Source: an uncultured Bacilli bacterium (GTDB lineage Bacteria > Bacillota_I > Bacilli_A > RF39 > UBA660). Taken from it: a DNA stretch of 6,642 bases. The stretch covers positions 1 to 6,642 of the forward strand of contig CANQHW010000064.1 in assembly GCA_947623855.1 (NCBI GenBank), written 5' to 3'. Below are positions 1 through 6,241 of the stretch, piece after piece. The notes beneath the pieces are model-generated. The model saw only the letters and a program-made list of their open reading frames with translations, had not been told where the DNA came from and ran no database searches. How positions within the stretch are numbered: the first letter of the stretch is position 1; each line of letters opens with the position of its first letter. A program made the translations under genes and the position numbers.

Positions 1-23
1 AATGCCCGTTTTTAGCGAGCATT
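1..23. terminator. Terminator-like hairpin at the left edge
   Basis: The first five bases, AATGC, pair with GCATT at 19-23. After one mismatch two more pairs form (C7-G17 and G8-C16), leaving a T-rich loop. A T-rich stretch follows. It may end transcription of a gene lying to the left of the window. The stem is short and its left side may be cut by the window edge, so the call is tentative. Confidence 0.35.
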
Positions 24-55
24 TAGTTTCTTATTATTAATTTTTCTTTATACGA

Positions 56-73
56 GAATTAAATTTTTAATTC
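56..73. repeat. Perfect 8-bp AT-rich inverted repeat
   Basis: GAATTAAA at 56-63 is the exact reverse complement of TTTAATTC at 66-73, with two bases between. It lies about 80 bases upstream of the -35 box of the first gene. It could be an operator-like dyad or part of a terminator region, but such AT-only dyads arise easily by chance in DNA of this composition. Confidence 0.3.
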
Positions 74-151
74 AACGCTTTTAAAATTATACTATTTAAT
101 TATTTATAAATCAATAGTTATAAACCTGCAAACTTTTTATTAAAATTTTTC

Positions 152-181
152 TTGTCATTAAACTCTATTATAGTTTATAAT
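152..181 (+). promoter_or_regulatory. Sigma-A type promoter of the first operon
   Basis: TTGTCA at 152-157 (5 of 6 consensus bases) is followed after 18 bases by a perfect TATAAT at 176-181. Transcription would begin near 188, giving a leader of only about 12 bases before the ATG at 200. No other convincing promoter is seen until the gene at 3612, so this one may drive all four genes from 200 to 3447. Confidence 0.7.
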
Positions 182-187
182 AAATAA

Positions 188-194
188 GAAGTGG
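188..194 (+). promoter_or_regulatory. Ribosome binding site that fixes the first gene's start
   Basis: GAAGTGG lies 5 bases before ATG 200. The GTG inside it (191-193) is in frame and could be read as a start, but it sits within the Shine-Dalgarno sequence. The next gene has the same arrangement, AGGAAGTG followed by ATG, which supports ATG 200 as the real start. Confidence 0.6.
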
Positions 195-199
195 TAGTT

Positions 200-1366
200 A
201 TGAAAAAAGAAGAGATAATACAACAATTTATAGATACAGATAAATACTATTTAAGAGAAGTAAAAAAGGGGAAAGAGAAAGTTGGACTAGTAAATATAGA
301 ACTTTTACAACAATTAGATAATAATATACCTTGTTATTTATATTTAAATAATAATGATAAAATTCTTGCTAATATATACATATCTAAAGAAGAAAATTTA
401 AATCTGAATTTAATAGCTAGTGAAATATACAACCTCTTTAATATAAATGCCCCTTTAACATATTATTTATATAATAATACCGGAAATAAAGCTCTAATTA
501 GTATTAGTACTCAAAAAGAAAGAGATATCCTTGTAACTAGTGAAGAAGTTATAACTAACTTAGTTGAAGAAATAAAAAGAGGAATCATTACTTTACCCGA
601 ATTTTTAAAAGATTATTTATATATTATAAAAAATAGAGAAGTAAAAAATACTAAAGATATCATTACTTTAATTGAAGTATCTATTCATAGTATTGCTAAA
701 AAATATAACTTAGATGATAAAGACAAAGAAAGATTATTAAAAAACTTTTTAGAAATAATAATTCTGGATTATATTACTCTAAATACTCAAAGAAATACAG
801 ATAATTATGGTTTCTTAATAGATAAAATAAAAGATAAAGTAAATATTACTCTACTTAATAGTTATAATCGAAAATATAGTAATGAATATACTTTAAATGG
901 TCTTACAATAGAATACTCTAAATTATTAAATAGTATCTTTAATAATTATTATGATTATATTAAAGCCTTAGTAAGAAGTATTATCGATAACCGTAACGTT
1001 TATGAAAAATGTCTTAACTTAATAGTTGAAGCCAATAGCTCTCTAGATAATAGTAATCTTATCAAAGAACAAATATCAACAAGATTAGATGATTTATTAG
1101 TCTTAGATAACACTATTGATAAAAGTAAAGTAAGTAAAATCGATCTTGTCTTAACTAAAACCAATGTTAATTTAAAAATAGTTAATAAAACCAGTGAAAT
1201 AATGCAAAAATATCAAAATTATGAACCAATAAATAATACTCCAACCGATGAAATAATTATTAATTATGATGATAAAGAAGAAAAAGAAAGTAATATCTCT
1301 ATTTATATATCTATTATTTTAATGATAATTATTATCGTAAGTATAATTATTATAATATTACATTAA
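200..1366 (+). CDS. C-terminally anchored membrane protein with a HipA/CtkA-like, probably inactive, kinase fold
   Basis: This 388-residue protein is not recognised by name. Residues about 69-104 (N-L-I-A-S-E-I-Y-N-L-F-N-I then a G-N-K-A-L-I-S strand) resemble the N-lobe of HipA/CtkA-type Ser/Thr kinases. Residues 177-206 resemble the catalytic-loop region: a helix ending in DYITLNTQRNTDNYGFL, which fits the family pattern N-T-D-R-H-x-x-N-x-G-F. Here the catalytic Asp is Gln197 and the His is Asn199, while the Asn at 202 is kept. The later family Asp is also not evident, around LLNSYN (218-223). I therefore infer a pseudokinase or scaffold. A long helical region follows, then a charged linker, and residues about 366-387 form a single isoleucine-rich transmembrane helix at the very C-terminus with no signal peptide. 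This puts the main body in the cytoplasm. It heads a four-gene same-strand cluster. The open frame extends to GTG 191, but ATG 200 has the better-placed ribosome binding site. Membrane topology is firm; the kinase relationship is tentative. Confidence 0.8.
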   Translation: MKKEEIIQQFIDTDKYYLREVKKGKEKVGLVNIELLQQLDNNIPCYLYLNNNDKILANIYISKEENLNLNLIASEIYNLFNINAPLTYYLYNNTGNKALISISTQKERDILVTSEEVITNLVEEIKRGIITLPEFLKDYLYIIKNREVKNTKDIITLIEVSIHSIAKKYNLDDKDKERLLKNFLEIIILDYITLNTQRNTDNYGFLIDKIKDKVNITLLNSYNRKYSNEYTLNGLTIEYSKLLNSIFNNYYDYIKALVRSIIDNRNVYEKCLNLIVEANSSLDNSNLIKEQISTRLDDLLVLDNTIDKSKVSKIDLVLTKTNVNLKIVNKTSEIMQKYQNYEPINNTPTDEIIINYDDKEEKESNISIYISIILMIIIIVSIIIIILH

Positions 1367-1418
1367 TACTTTATATTTTTCTTAAAATAGTTTAAAATAG
1401 GAATTAGGAAGTGAATTT

Positions 1419-1859
1419 ATGGGTGTAGTATATCAAAAAATAAATGAATATTTAAGTAAGTATCATCAGGGTATTACTTGGCATCGTTTAAAAAAACATA
1501 GTGAAGTAGTAGAAAGACACTTAAATCCCGATGAAATAGTTTTATATGCTTTTCCAGGTCAAAAAAATGATAGTTTATTTGATGTCTTTTCTACCTGTGT
1601 AGTAGCTCTTACTAATAAAAGAATTTTAATCGGTCAAAAAAGAGTAGTATTCGGGTATTACTGTTACTCTATAACTCCTGATTTATATAATGATTTAACT
1701 ATCTATAGTGGTTTAGTCTTTGGTAAAGTTACCATTGATACCGTAAAAGAAGTTGTATACCTAACTAATATTGATAAACATGCTCTACCCGAAATTGAAA
1801 CGGAAATATCTACCATAATGATGGAAGCTAAAAAAGAGTATCGTAAAAATGAAGAATAA
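1419..1859 (+). CDS. Small bacterial PH-like domain protein
   Basis: This 146-residue protein has no signal peptide or membrane helix, so it is probably cytoplasmic. A charged helical N-terminus (about 1-35) precedes a region typical of small bacterial PH-like (bPH) proteins. This includes E-I-V-L-Y-A-F-P-G-Q-K-N-D (39-51), the strand pair V-A-L-T-N-K-R-I-L-I (62-71), an aromatic Y-Y-C-Y-S-I turn (80-85), and V-T-I-D-T-V-K-E-V-V (104-113). It ends in an acidic/basic helix. bPH domains are thought to act in membrane-associated or protein-binding roles, but no ligand can be inferred here. AGGAAGTG at 1406-1413 lies five bases before the ATG. The 52-base gap from the upstream gene and the 11-base overlap with the next one indicate cotranscription. 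The fold family is fairly likely; the role is unknown. Confidence 0.8.
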   Translation: MGVVYQKINEYLSKYHQGITWHRLKKHSEVVERHLNPDEIVLYAFPGQKNDSLFDVFSTCVVALTNKRILIGQKRVVFGYYCYSITPDLYNDLTIYSGLVFGKVTIDTVKEVVYLTNIDKHALPEIETEISTIMMEAKKEYRKNEE

Positions 1860-2955
1860 AAGCTTAATAAAAGAAAACCAAATACTTATAATATTAGTAA
1901 TTATCTTAATAATTATTATCTTTTATAATGTTTTTAAAGTTAAATCTTATACTAAAAAATATCAAGTAAATAATTATGATATTGAAGAAAAATATGCTAA
2001 AAAAACTAAAAGTTATACCTTTATAATTAAAGGTAATGATACTAAATATAGTTATAGCATTACTAGTAAATACCTCCATAATAAAAAATTAATTAAAGAA
2101 ATATCTACCTTTATAAAAGATGATTATAAGTGTATTGTTCCCGAAATAAACGGTTTAGATGCTATTCCCTTATGTTCCCAAGATAATAACTTAGTTGATT
2201 ATCGCTTAACTGGAATTGATTTTGGTATAAAAGAAGCAGATACTAGTGTTAATTTAGCCAAAAATAATCTGAAAATTAGTAATGTTTTAGATAATTATTT
2301 AGTATGGAATTATAAAAGCTTTTATAATATCTATGATAAAAAAATTACAGAAATAAAACTCTTTAAAAAAGATATCTATGATATCCATTTAGCTACTATT
2401 TTAAATAATTATCTAGTTATACCTGATTATGATAGTGAATATAATTTTAATACCTTTTATATTTATGATTTAACTAAAAAAAGTTTAACTACCTGGAAAA
2501 CTAAATATGATATATCTTTTGATAGTTATATAGCTGGTAGTTATGATAAAAGTATTTACCTAGTAGATAAAAAAAATAAAATAGAATATGAAATAGTTCC
2601 CCATAAGAAAAAAATCCGGATAGTAGGAAGTGAATCTAAACCAGGTCCTATATATCAAAATAAATGGCAAAATATCTCTTTAACTAAACTATCTAGTGAA
2701 GAAATATATTTCCAAAATGATTTAATTTATAAATACTCTTTAACTAATCATAATCTTTATCTTGAAAATATTCTTACTAAAGATCAAACTTTAATTAGTA
2801 AAGATGTGGATAAACTATTAGTTATGAACAATGATAGCGCTTATTACTTAAGAGATGATAATATCTATGGTTATAAAATAACTACTGGCGAAAAACTAAT
2901 TATGTCTAACTTTGAATGGAATTTTAACAACGATAATATTTTATTTATTTATTAA
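1849..2955 (+). CDS. Signal-anchored membrane protein with a large, probably beta-rich outer domain
   Basis: This 368-residue protein is of unrecognised family. Residues 11-27 form one very hydrophobic, isoleucine-rich helix after a lysine-rich start, and there is no lipobox or clear cleavage site. It should therefore be an uncleaved signal anchor with about 340 residues outside the membrane. Residues 145-368 contain repeated short strand units: N-Y-L-V-W-N-Y, N-Y-L-V-I-P-D-Y, F-Y-I-Y-D-L-T, K-S-I-Y-L-V-D-K-K-N, and near the end N-I-Y-G-Y-K-I-T-T-G. This looks like an irregular beta-propeller or other repeated beta-sheet, which is inference. The only cysteines are Cys95 and Cys109, well placed for one disulphide outside the cell. 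Its ATG lies 11 bases before the upstream gene's stop, and only a weak ribosome binding site is seen, so translational coupling is likely. The domain could be a sensor or a binding module; nothing indicates an enzyme. Confidence 0.8.
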   Translation: MKNKSLIKENQILIILVIILIIIIFYNVFKVKSYTKKYQVNNYDIEEKYAKKTKSYTFIIKGNDTKYSYSITSKYLHNKKLIKEISTFIKDDYKCIVPEINGLDAIPLCSQDNNLVDYRLTGIDFGIKEADTSVNLAKNNLKISNVLDNYLVWNYKSFYNIYDKKITEIKLFKKDIYDIHLATILNNYLVIPDYDSEYNFNTFYIYDLTKKSLTTWKTKYDISFDSYIAGSYDKSIYLVDKKNKIEYEIVPHKKKIRIVGSESKPGPIYQNKWQNISLTKLSSEEIYFQNDLIYKYSLTNHNLYLENILTKDQTLISKDVDKLLVMNNDSAYYLRDDNIYGYKITTGEKLIMSNFEWNFNNDNILFIY

Positions 2956-2997
2956 CATAAAAAAACCTTTTTCATATTTTATACTAGGTGAAGAAAA

Positions 2998-3447
2998 ATG
3001 TTTGATAAATATTTAATAAAAAGTACAGATACTTTAGAAAGCATTGCTAAAAAATATCATACTACTATTGATAATATTCTAGATTTAAATAATGTAAGAT
3101 ATTTAAGTGATTTACGAGTAGGAAATGAAATAATTGTTCCTAAAGAAAAAGAAGCATATTTTAATACTTACTTAATTGAAAAAGGAGATAATCTATATTC
3201 TATCGCCCGCCGTTATAATATTAATCCTAGTTTATTAGCATCCTTAAATGGTCTTAATATGGATGACTATATCTATCCTAATGAACAAATACTAATCCCT
3301 AAATCTGGTTATAGTTACTATATCACGGCCCCTGGTGATACTCTAGAATTAGTTGCTAAAGAATTTGGTGTCTCTAAAGATAAATTATTAAATGAAAATG
3401 AGACTGTATATTTAATGGAAGGTCAACTACTTGTTAATCGTAAATAA
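2998..3447 (+). CDS. Three-LysM-domain protein without signal peptide
   Basis: Almost all of this 149-residue protein is LysM repeats, at about residues 4-48, 56-102 and 106-147. Each starts with the family pattern: S-T-D-T-L-E-S-I-A-K-K-Y, E-K-G-D-N-L-Y-S-I-A-R-R-Y and A-P-G-D-T-L-E-L-V-A-K-E-F. Repeats one and two end in the usual I-I-V-P or I-L-I-P strand; the third is shorter and less typical. LysM modules bind N-acetylglucosamine chains in peptidoglycan. There is no N-terminal signal peptide, membrane helix, cysteine or catalytic domain. LysM proteins without export signals are known among Bacillus spore-coat and spore-cortex proteins such as SafA, SpoVID and SleL, but nothing here proves such a role. 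AGGTGA at 2986-2991, six bases before ATG, supports the start. The 42-base gap from the upstream gene suggests the same transcript. Domain assignment is strong; location and function are open. Confidence 0.9.
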   Translation: MFDKYLIKSTDTLESIAKKYHTTIDNILDLNNVRYLSDLRVGNEIIVPKEKEAYFNTYLIEKGDNLYSIARRYNINPSLLASLNGLNMDDYIYPNEQILIPKSGYSYYITAPGDTLELVAKEFGVSKDKLLNENETVYLMEGQLLVNRK

Positions 3448-3537
3448 AACAAAGTAAAAATAAAAGTAAATTTTAGAAGTGTTAACTAATTAGTCAATTT
3501 AAAAGAACTTGATTCTCAATATAGTGATTTATTTTAA

Positions 3538-3562
3538 GGAATAATATTTATTATTTCTTTTT
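3538..3562 (+). terminator. AT-rich hairpin, possible terminator after the LysM gene
   Basis: GGAATAAT (3538-3545) pairs with ATTATTTC (3550-3557), including one G-T pair, around an ATTT loop. TTTTT follows at 3558-3562. The shape is that of an intrinsic terminator, but the stem is AT-rich and thus weak. It would separate the left operon from the gene at 3612. The rest of 3448-3537 holds no gene that I can see. Confidence 0.4.
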
Positions 3563-3577
3563 ATTTTATAAATTATT

Positions 3578-3586
3578 TGATATAAT
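3578..3586 (+). promoter_or_regulatory. Extended -10 promoter
   Basis: TGATATAAT combines a perfect -10 box (3581-3586) with the upstream TG of an extended -10 element. There is no good -35; the base run at 3558-3563 is only TTTTTA. Transcription would start near 3593, giving a leader of about 19 bases that contains AGGAGGAG (3599-3606) before ATG 3612. It likely drives the membrane protein gene and perhaps the lipoprotein gene after it. Confidence 0.6.
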
Positions 3587-3611
3587 AATTATAAGAATAG
3601 GAGGAGTAATT

Positions 3612-5225
3612 ATGGTAATAAGAAAACCTTATGCTTTCTTAATCCGACATTTTCGTTTAATTCATTTTTTAATTATCATCCCTATGTTTATTACTCTTCT
3701 TTGTACCCGTACTGTTTTAGACTTCTTTAGTACCTATGTAGCTAGCGGATATGTTACTAGTGAAACTAATATTGCTTATAATTATTTAAATCCTATCGTC
3801 TATTTTGCATTAATTTTTGTTATCGTCTCGATAATAGCTATTATTTTTCTTTTAAGAACTAAAGATAAAGATATTAAAGCTCATTTAATTATTGGTATTT
3901 TTTATGCAATATTATTAGTTGGTTTCTTTATTTTACCTGGAATATTTTCCACCTTTGAAACTACCGATGTTGCTCCAACAAGCGCCCGAATGATAAGAGA
4001 TATTGTAAGTTTCTTATACTATGTTCAATATGCTTTTATTTTAGTAACCTTTATTAAGGGATTAGGTTTTGACTTTGAACGTTTTCAATTTATCGATTTA
4101 TTAAGTGAATTAGATATTGATGAAGAAAGTGATTCTGATGAAGTTGAATTCCGTATTGGAGTAGAAGGATATAAAGCTAAGAAAAAAATCCGCTCTCTTA
4201 TAAGAGAATTTAAAGCTTATCTCTTAGAAAATAAATTCTTTGTTACTATTATTTTAGGAGTAGTATTAATTATTCTTATTATTATGTTAATTATAAATAT
4301 CATAACAGGTAATCAAAGTATTCGAATTAATCAAAGATTTTCTCTTCAAGGATTTAGTGTTAAATTTAATAATGCTATCGTTTCTAATCTAGATTATAAT
4401 GGCCATTTAATTAGTCCAGATAATTATTATCTTGCTGTTAATATCTTTGTTAAAAATACTTCTGGTGAAAGTAAAGAATTAGATACTAGTGCTTTCTATT
4501 TAGATTTAGGAGAAAAAAACTACGTTTATCCTACCCTTGCTTACGGTAGTAAATTTATTGATTTTGGAAGACCATATTATAATGGTAGAATTTATAAAGA
4601 TAGTGAATGTGAATACTTAATTGTCTATGAATTATCTTCTAAACAAGTAAGAACTGCTTATACTATAAAAATATTAGATAGTATTACTTATAAAAAAGAT
4701 GAAATAATTCCTAAATATAAAATTATTAATTTAAAACCTCAAATAATTAATAAAATAAATAGTGAAAAAAATGTTAATTTAGGAGATGAAGTCGATTTTA
4801 AATATACTAATTTATTAAATACTAAAATTAGAATTGATAGTTATACAATGACTAATCGATATGTTTATGAATATAATTTCTGTCTAACTGACGATGACTG
4901 CCGGGTTTCTAAAAATAGTGTAACTCCTGCTAATCCTTCCTCTGCTGGTCAATATACCTTAATTGCTTTAAATGGCGAATTTAATATTGATGAAAATAGT
5001 AGTTTTAGTAAATATAAACTAGCTACTAATGATTTCTTTAAAGACTTTACAGAAATAGAATACACCGTTGGAGGAGTAACCCATACTAGTAAAGTCACCA
5101 ATAAAACTCCAGAAGAATTAACTGATACCGTTATTATCGAAGTACCAAAAAGAGTTGAAAATGCTGAAAGTATTAGTTTAATCCTTACTGTTCGGGATAA
5201 AAGATTTATCTATAAATTAAAGTAA
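3612..5225 (+). CDS. Five-helix membrane protein with a DUF4352-like outer domain
   Basis: This 537-residue protein is not known to me by name. Hydrophobic helices lie at about 15-33, 58-81, 90-112, 128-150 and 210-232. Positive charges (N-terminus, 82-90 and 187-202) put the N-terminus and the acidic-then-basic 151-209 segment in the cytoplasm, and residues 233-537 outside. The outer part starts with a region resembling DUF4352/telokin-like Ig domains: Y-L-A-V-N-I-F-V-K-N-T-S-G (273-285), then A-F-Y-L-D-L-G-E-K-N-Y-V-Y-P (294-307). A second beta-rich part (about 370-537) contains Cys424 and Cys430 in F-C-L-T-D-D-D-C-R, likely a disulphide, and an N-P-S-S-A-G-Q-Y stretch. No catalytic or transporter motif is visible, so a sensing, binding or envelope-organising role is only a guess. 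AGGAGGAG precedes the ATG by five bases. A 64-base gap separates it from the lipoprotein gene, so the two may be coexpressed. Topology is well supported; function is unknown. Confidence 0.8.
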   Translation: MVIRKPYAFLIRHFRLIHFLIIIPMFITLLCTRTVLDFFSTYVASGYVTSETNIAYNYLNPIVYFALIFVIVSIIAIIFLLRTKDKDIKAHLIIGIFYAILLVGFFILPGIFSTFETTDVAPTSARMIRDIVSFLYYVQYAFILVTFIKGLGFDFERFQFIDLLSELDIDEESDSDEVEFRIGVEGYKAKKKIRSLIREFKAYLLENKFFVTIILGVVLIILIIMLIINIITGNQSIRINQRFSLQGFSVKFNNAIVSNLDYNGHLISPDNYYLAVNIFVKNTSGESKELDTSAFYLDLGEKNYVYPTLAYGSKFIDFGRPYYNGRIYKDSECEYLIVYELSSKQVRTAYTIKILDSITYKKDEIIPKYKIINLKPQIINKINSEKNVNLGDEVDFKYTNLLNTKIRIDSYTMTNRYVYEYNFCLTDDDCRVSKNSVTPANPSSAGQYTLIALNGEFNIDENSSFSKYKLATNDFFKDFTEIEYTVGGVTHTSKVTNKTPEELTDTVIIEVPKRVENAESISLILTVRDKRFIYKLK

Positions 5226-5249
5226 AAAAAATAGCTTTTTAAAAAAAAC

Positions 5250-5260
5250 TGTTATACAAT
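5250..5260 (+). promoter_or_regulatory. Possible -10 region before the lipoprotein gene
   Basis: TACAAT at 5255-5260 (5 of 6 consensus bases) lies 30 bases before ATG 5290. A TG at 5250-5251 would instead serve a TATACA box at 5253-5258. No acceptable -35 is seen, and no firm terminator separates this gene from the one before. It could be an internal promoter or chance. Confidence 0.3.
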
Positions 5261-5276
5261 AAAGCTGTAAATTTAT

Positions 5277-5285
5277 AAGGAGGTG
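5277..5285 (+). promoter_or_regulatory. Near-perfect ribosome binding site
   Basis: AAGGAGGTG is fully complementary to the usual 16S rRNA 3' end and lies four bases before ATG 5290. It is the strongest ribosome binding site in the window, so the lipoprotein is probably translated well. Confidence 0.75.
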
Positions 5286-5289
5286 GAGT

Positions 5290-5802
5290 ATGAAAAAATT
5301 TTTAGTCGGTATCTTATGTATTTGTTGTCTTCTTCTTGTTGGTTGTGGGAATAAAGAAAGCGCAGAAAAAGATCTAGGTAGTGTTGAAAAGACCACTGTA
5401 GAAGTTTTGGTAAAATTCTTTAATGATGAAATAAATGAAAATTCGGGACTTACTCCTATTAATGATGATAAACCTAAAGTAGAAGATGGCTTATATCGTT
5501 ATGAATTAGAAGATGGCATTTATGTAACCGTAACTCCTGAAACACAAGAAGCTAAAGACCAAGATATCGTAAAATCAATGCAAATATGTTTTTCAAAATC
5601 TGATGAAACAGTTGCAGCAGCTTATGCTAGACTATTAGTAGTAGCTAATAACAAAGATATAACTAGTGAAGAAGCTGATAATTTAGTCACAGAAGCTAAA
5701 GATTCTAAAGATGAAGCTATCAATAATGGTAAAGGCATTTCTGTAAAATATGCAGAAAATGATGATCACTTAGAATACCAAGTTATTAGAAATACTAAAT
5801 AA
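5290..5802 (+). CDS. Small secreted lipoprotein of unknown function
   Basis: This 170-residue protein starts with a typical lipoprotein signal: M-K-K, a hydrophobic core (residues 4-17) and the lipobox L-V-G-C ending at Cys19. It should be lipidated on Cys19, cleaved by signal peptidase II, and held on the outer face of the membrane. The core is unusually cysteine-rich, with Cys10, Cys12 and Cys13. The mature part (about 150 residues) is acidic and has alternating strands and helices, including G-L-Y-R-Y-E-L-E-D-G-I-Y-V-T-V-T-P (67-83), an alanine-rich helix near 108-118 and a final K-Y-A-E-N-D-D-H-L-E-Y-Q-V strand. It has one further cysteine, in Q-I-C-F. I do not recognise the family. No solute-binding, transpeptidase or protease motif is seen. 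It follows the five-helix protein and ends in a strong terminator. Localisation is near certain; function cannot be given. Confidence 0.88.
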   Translation: MKKFLVGILCICCLLLVGCGNKESAEKDLGSVEKTTVEVLVKFFNDEINENSGLTPINDDKPKVEDGLYRYELEDGIYVTVTPETQEAKDQDIVKSMQICFSKSDETVAAAYARLLVVANNKDITSEEADNLVTEAKDSKDEAINNGKGISVKYAENDDHLEYQVIRNTK

Positions 5803-5824
5803 AAGTAGACGCTCGTCTACTTTT
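5801..5824. terminator. Strong intrinsic terminator, possibly bidirectional
   Basis: AAAAGTAGAC (5801-5810) pairs perfectly with GTCTACTTTT (5815-5824) around the loop GCTC. The stem starts within the stop codon of the lipoprotein gene. It ends in TTTT followed by ATT on the plus strand, and the A-run gives a T-run on the other strand too, so it may also stop minus-strand transcripts. Confidence 0.85.
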
Positions 5825-5831
5825 ATTAATG

Positions 5832-5873
5832 TTACCCCCGAAATAATGGTTCGAGTATCAACCAATATTAGAG
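5832..5873. repeat. Copy A of a 42-nt dispersed sequence
   Basis: This stretch aligns without gaps to 6370-6411 at 29 of 42 positions, and at 20 of the first 25. Shared parts include TTAC, CGAA, GTTCGAGT and ATATT-GAG. Both copies contain CGAA and TTCG separated by seven bases, so both can form a similar small hairpin. In this copy the stem is interrupted by a C-A mismatch. It may be a decayed copy of the flank of a tRNA gene, or simply a related terminator hairpin. Confidence 0.4.
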
Positions 5874-5880
5874 CGTATAG

Positions 5881-5903
5881 AAAAGAGGTCGAATAACTCT
5901 TTT
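5881..5903 (-). terminator. Probable terminator of the minus-strand gene
   Basis: AAAAGAG (5881-5887) and CTCTTTT (5897-5903) form a 7-bp stem with a 9-base loop. It lies 16 bases past the stop codon of the minus-strand gene. Read in that direction the stem ends in TTTT. The stem is short with a fairly large loop, so its strength is uncertain. Confidence 0.5.
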
Positions 5904-5919
5904 TGGCTAATTTTTTTAA

Positions 5920-6237
5920 TTAATTATTTAAAAATTCATCTAAATTAAAATCATAACAATTAATTTCTTGCTTATCTAATATTATATATAAGTTATCTTC
6001 TCTTATTTCATACTTAATATTTTTTATGGGAATACTAAATAGTATATATAATTCTGGTAGTGGCATGGCTGCAGTTCCCCAAACTGGATCGCCATTTGTA
6101 ATATCATAAAATACTAGTAAATTTTTTTCAGTTAAAACAAAATTAGTTTTGTAATAAGTATCATTAATTTTAATATTTACATTAACTCTTTCTTTAACTA
6201 TTGATTCATTATCTTTTTTAAAATCATAATTATACAA
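5920..6237 (-). CDS. Small protein, possibly PH-like, with a likely TTG start
   Basis: This is a 105-residue protein without signal peptide or membrane helix, probably cytoplasmic. It looks all-beta with a final helix. The segment N-F-V-L-T-E-K-N-L-L-V-F (32-43) matches the strand pair with an L-T-x-K turn typical of bacterial PH-like domains. I-P-I-K-N-I-K-Y-E-I-R-E-D-N-L-Y-I-I (69-86) and N-C-Y-D-F-N-L-D-E-F-L resemble the later strands and C-terminal helix. Family assignment is tentative. A GTG at 6246 is in frame, but it lies inside the Shine-Dalgarno sequence AGGTGAT and only a few bases from the predicted transcript start. TTG at 6237, four bases after AGGTGAT, fits better. It is the only protein gene on this strand and is monocistronic between its own promoter and terminator. 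Confidence 0.7.
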   Translation of the reverse strand: MYNYDFKKDNESIVKERVNVNIKINDTYYKTNFVLTEKNLLVFYDITNGDPVWGTAAMPLPELYILFSIPIKNIKYEIREDNLYIILDKQEINCYDFNLDEFLNN

Positions 6238-6241
6238 TTTT

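Noticed and set aside
191..199. GTG 191 as start of the first gene, adding three residues
   Set aside because: It lies inside the GAAGTGG ribosome binding site, and the downstream ATG 200 is correctly spaced; a start at 191 would have no upstream site of its own.
200..1366. First gene as a type VII secretion EssB-like pseudokinase
   Set aside because: EssB has its membrane helix in the middle with a long outer part; here the helix is at the very C-terminus, the catalytic-loop spacing fits HipA/CtkA instead, and no other ESX gene is nearby.
2952..2985. A promoter before the LysM gene (TTAACA and TATACT)
   Set aside because: The spacing between the boxes is 22 bases, too long for a normal sigma-A promoter, and the gap from the upstream gene is short.
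3485..3494. Palindrome ACTAATTAGT as an operator
   Set aside because: Ten bases of mostly AT sequence arise often by chance here, and it lies about 85 bases upstream of the nearest -10 box with no second copy seen.
5222..5241. Terminator after the five-helix protein gene
   Set aside because: The only pairing is an A-run with a T-run around TAGC, with no GC pairs in the stem; it is too weak to call.
5832..5919. A decayed tRNA gene left of the minus-strand gene
   Set aside because: Although GGTTCGAGT resembles a T-loop, no matching T-stem, anticodon arm or acceptor stem can be formed on either strand.
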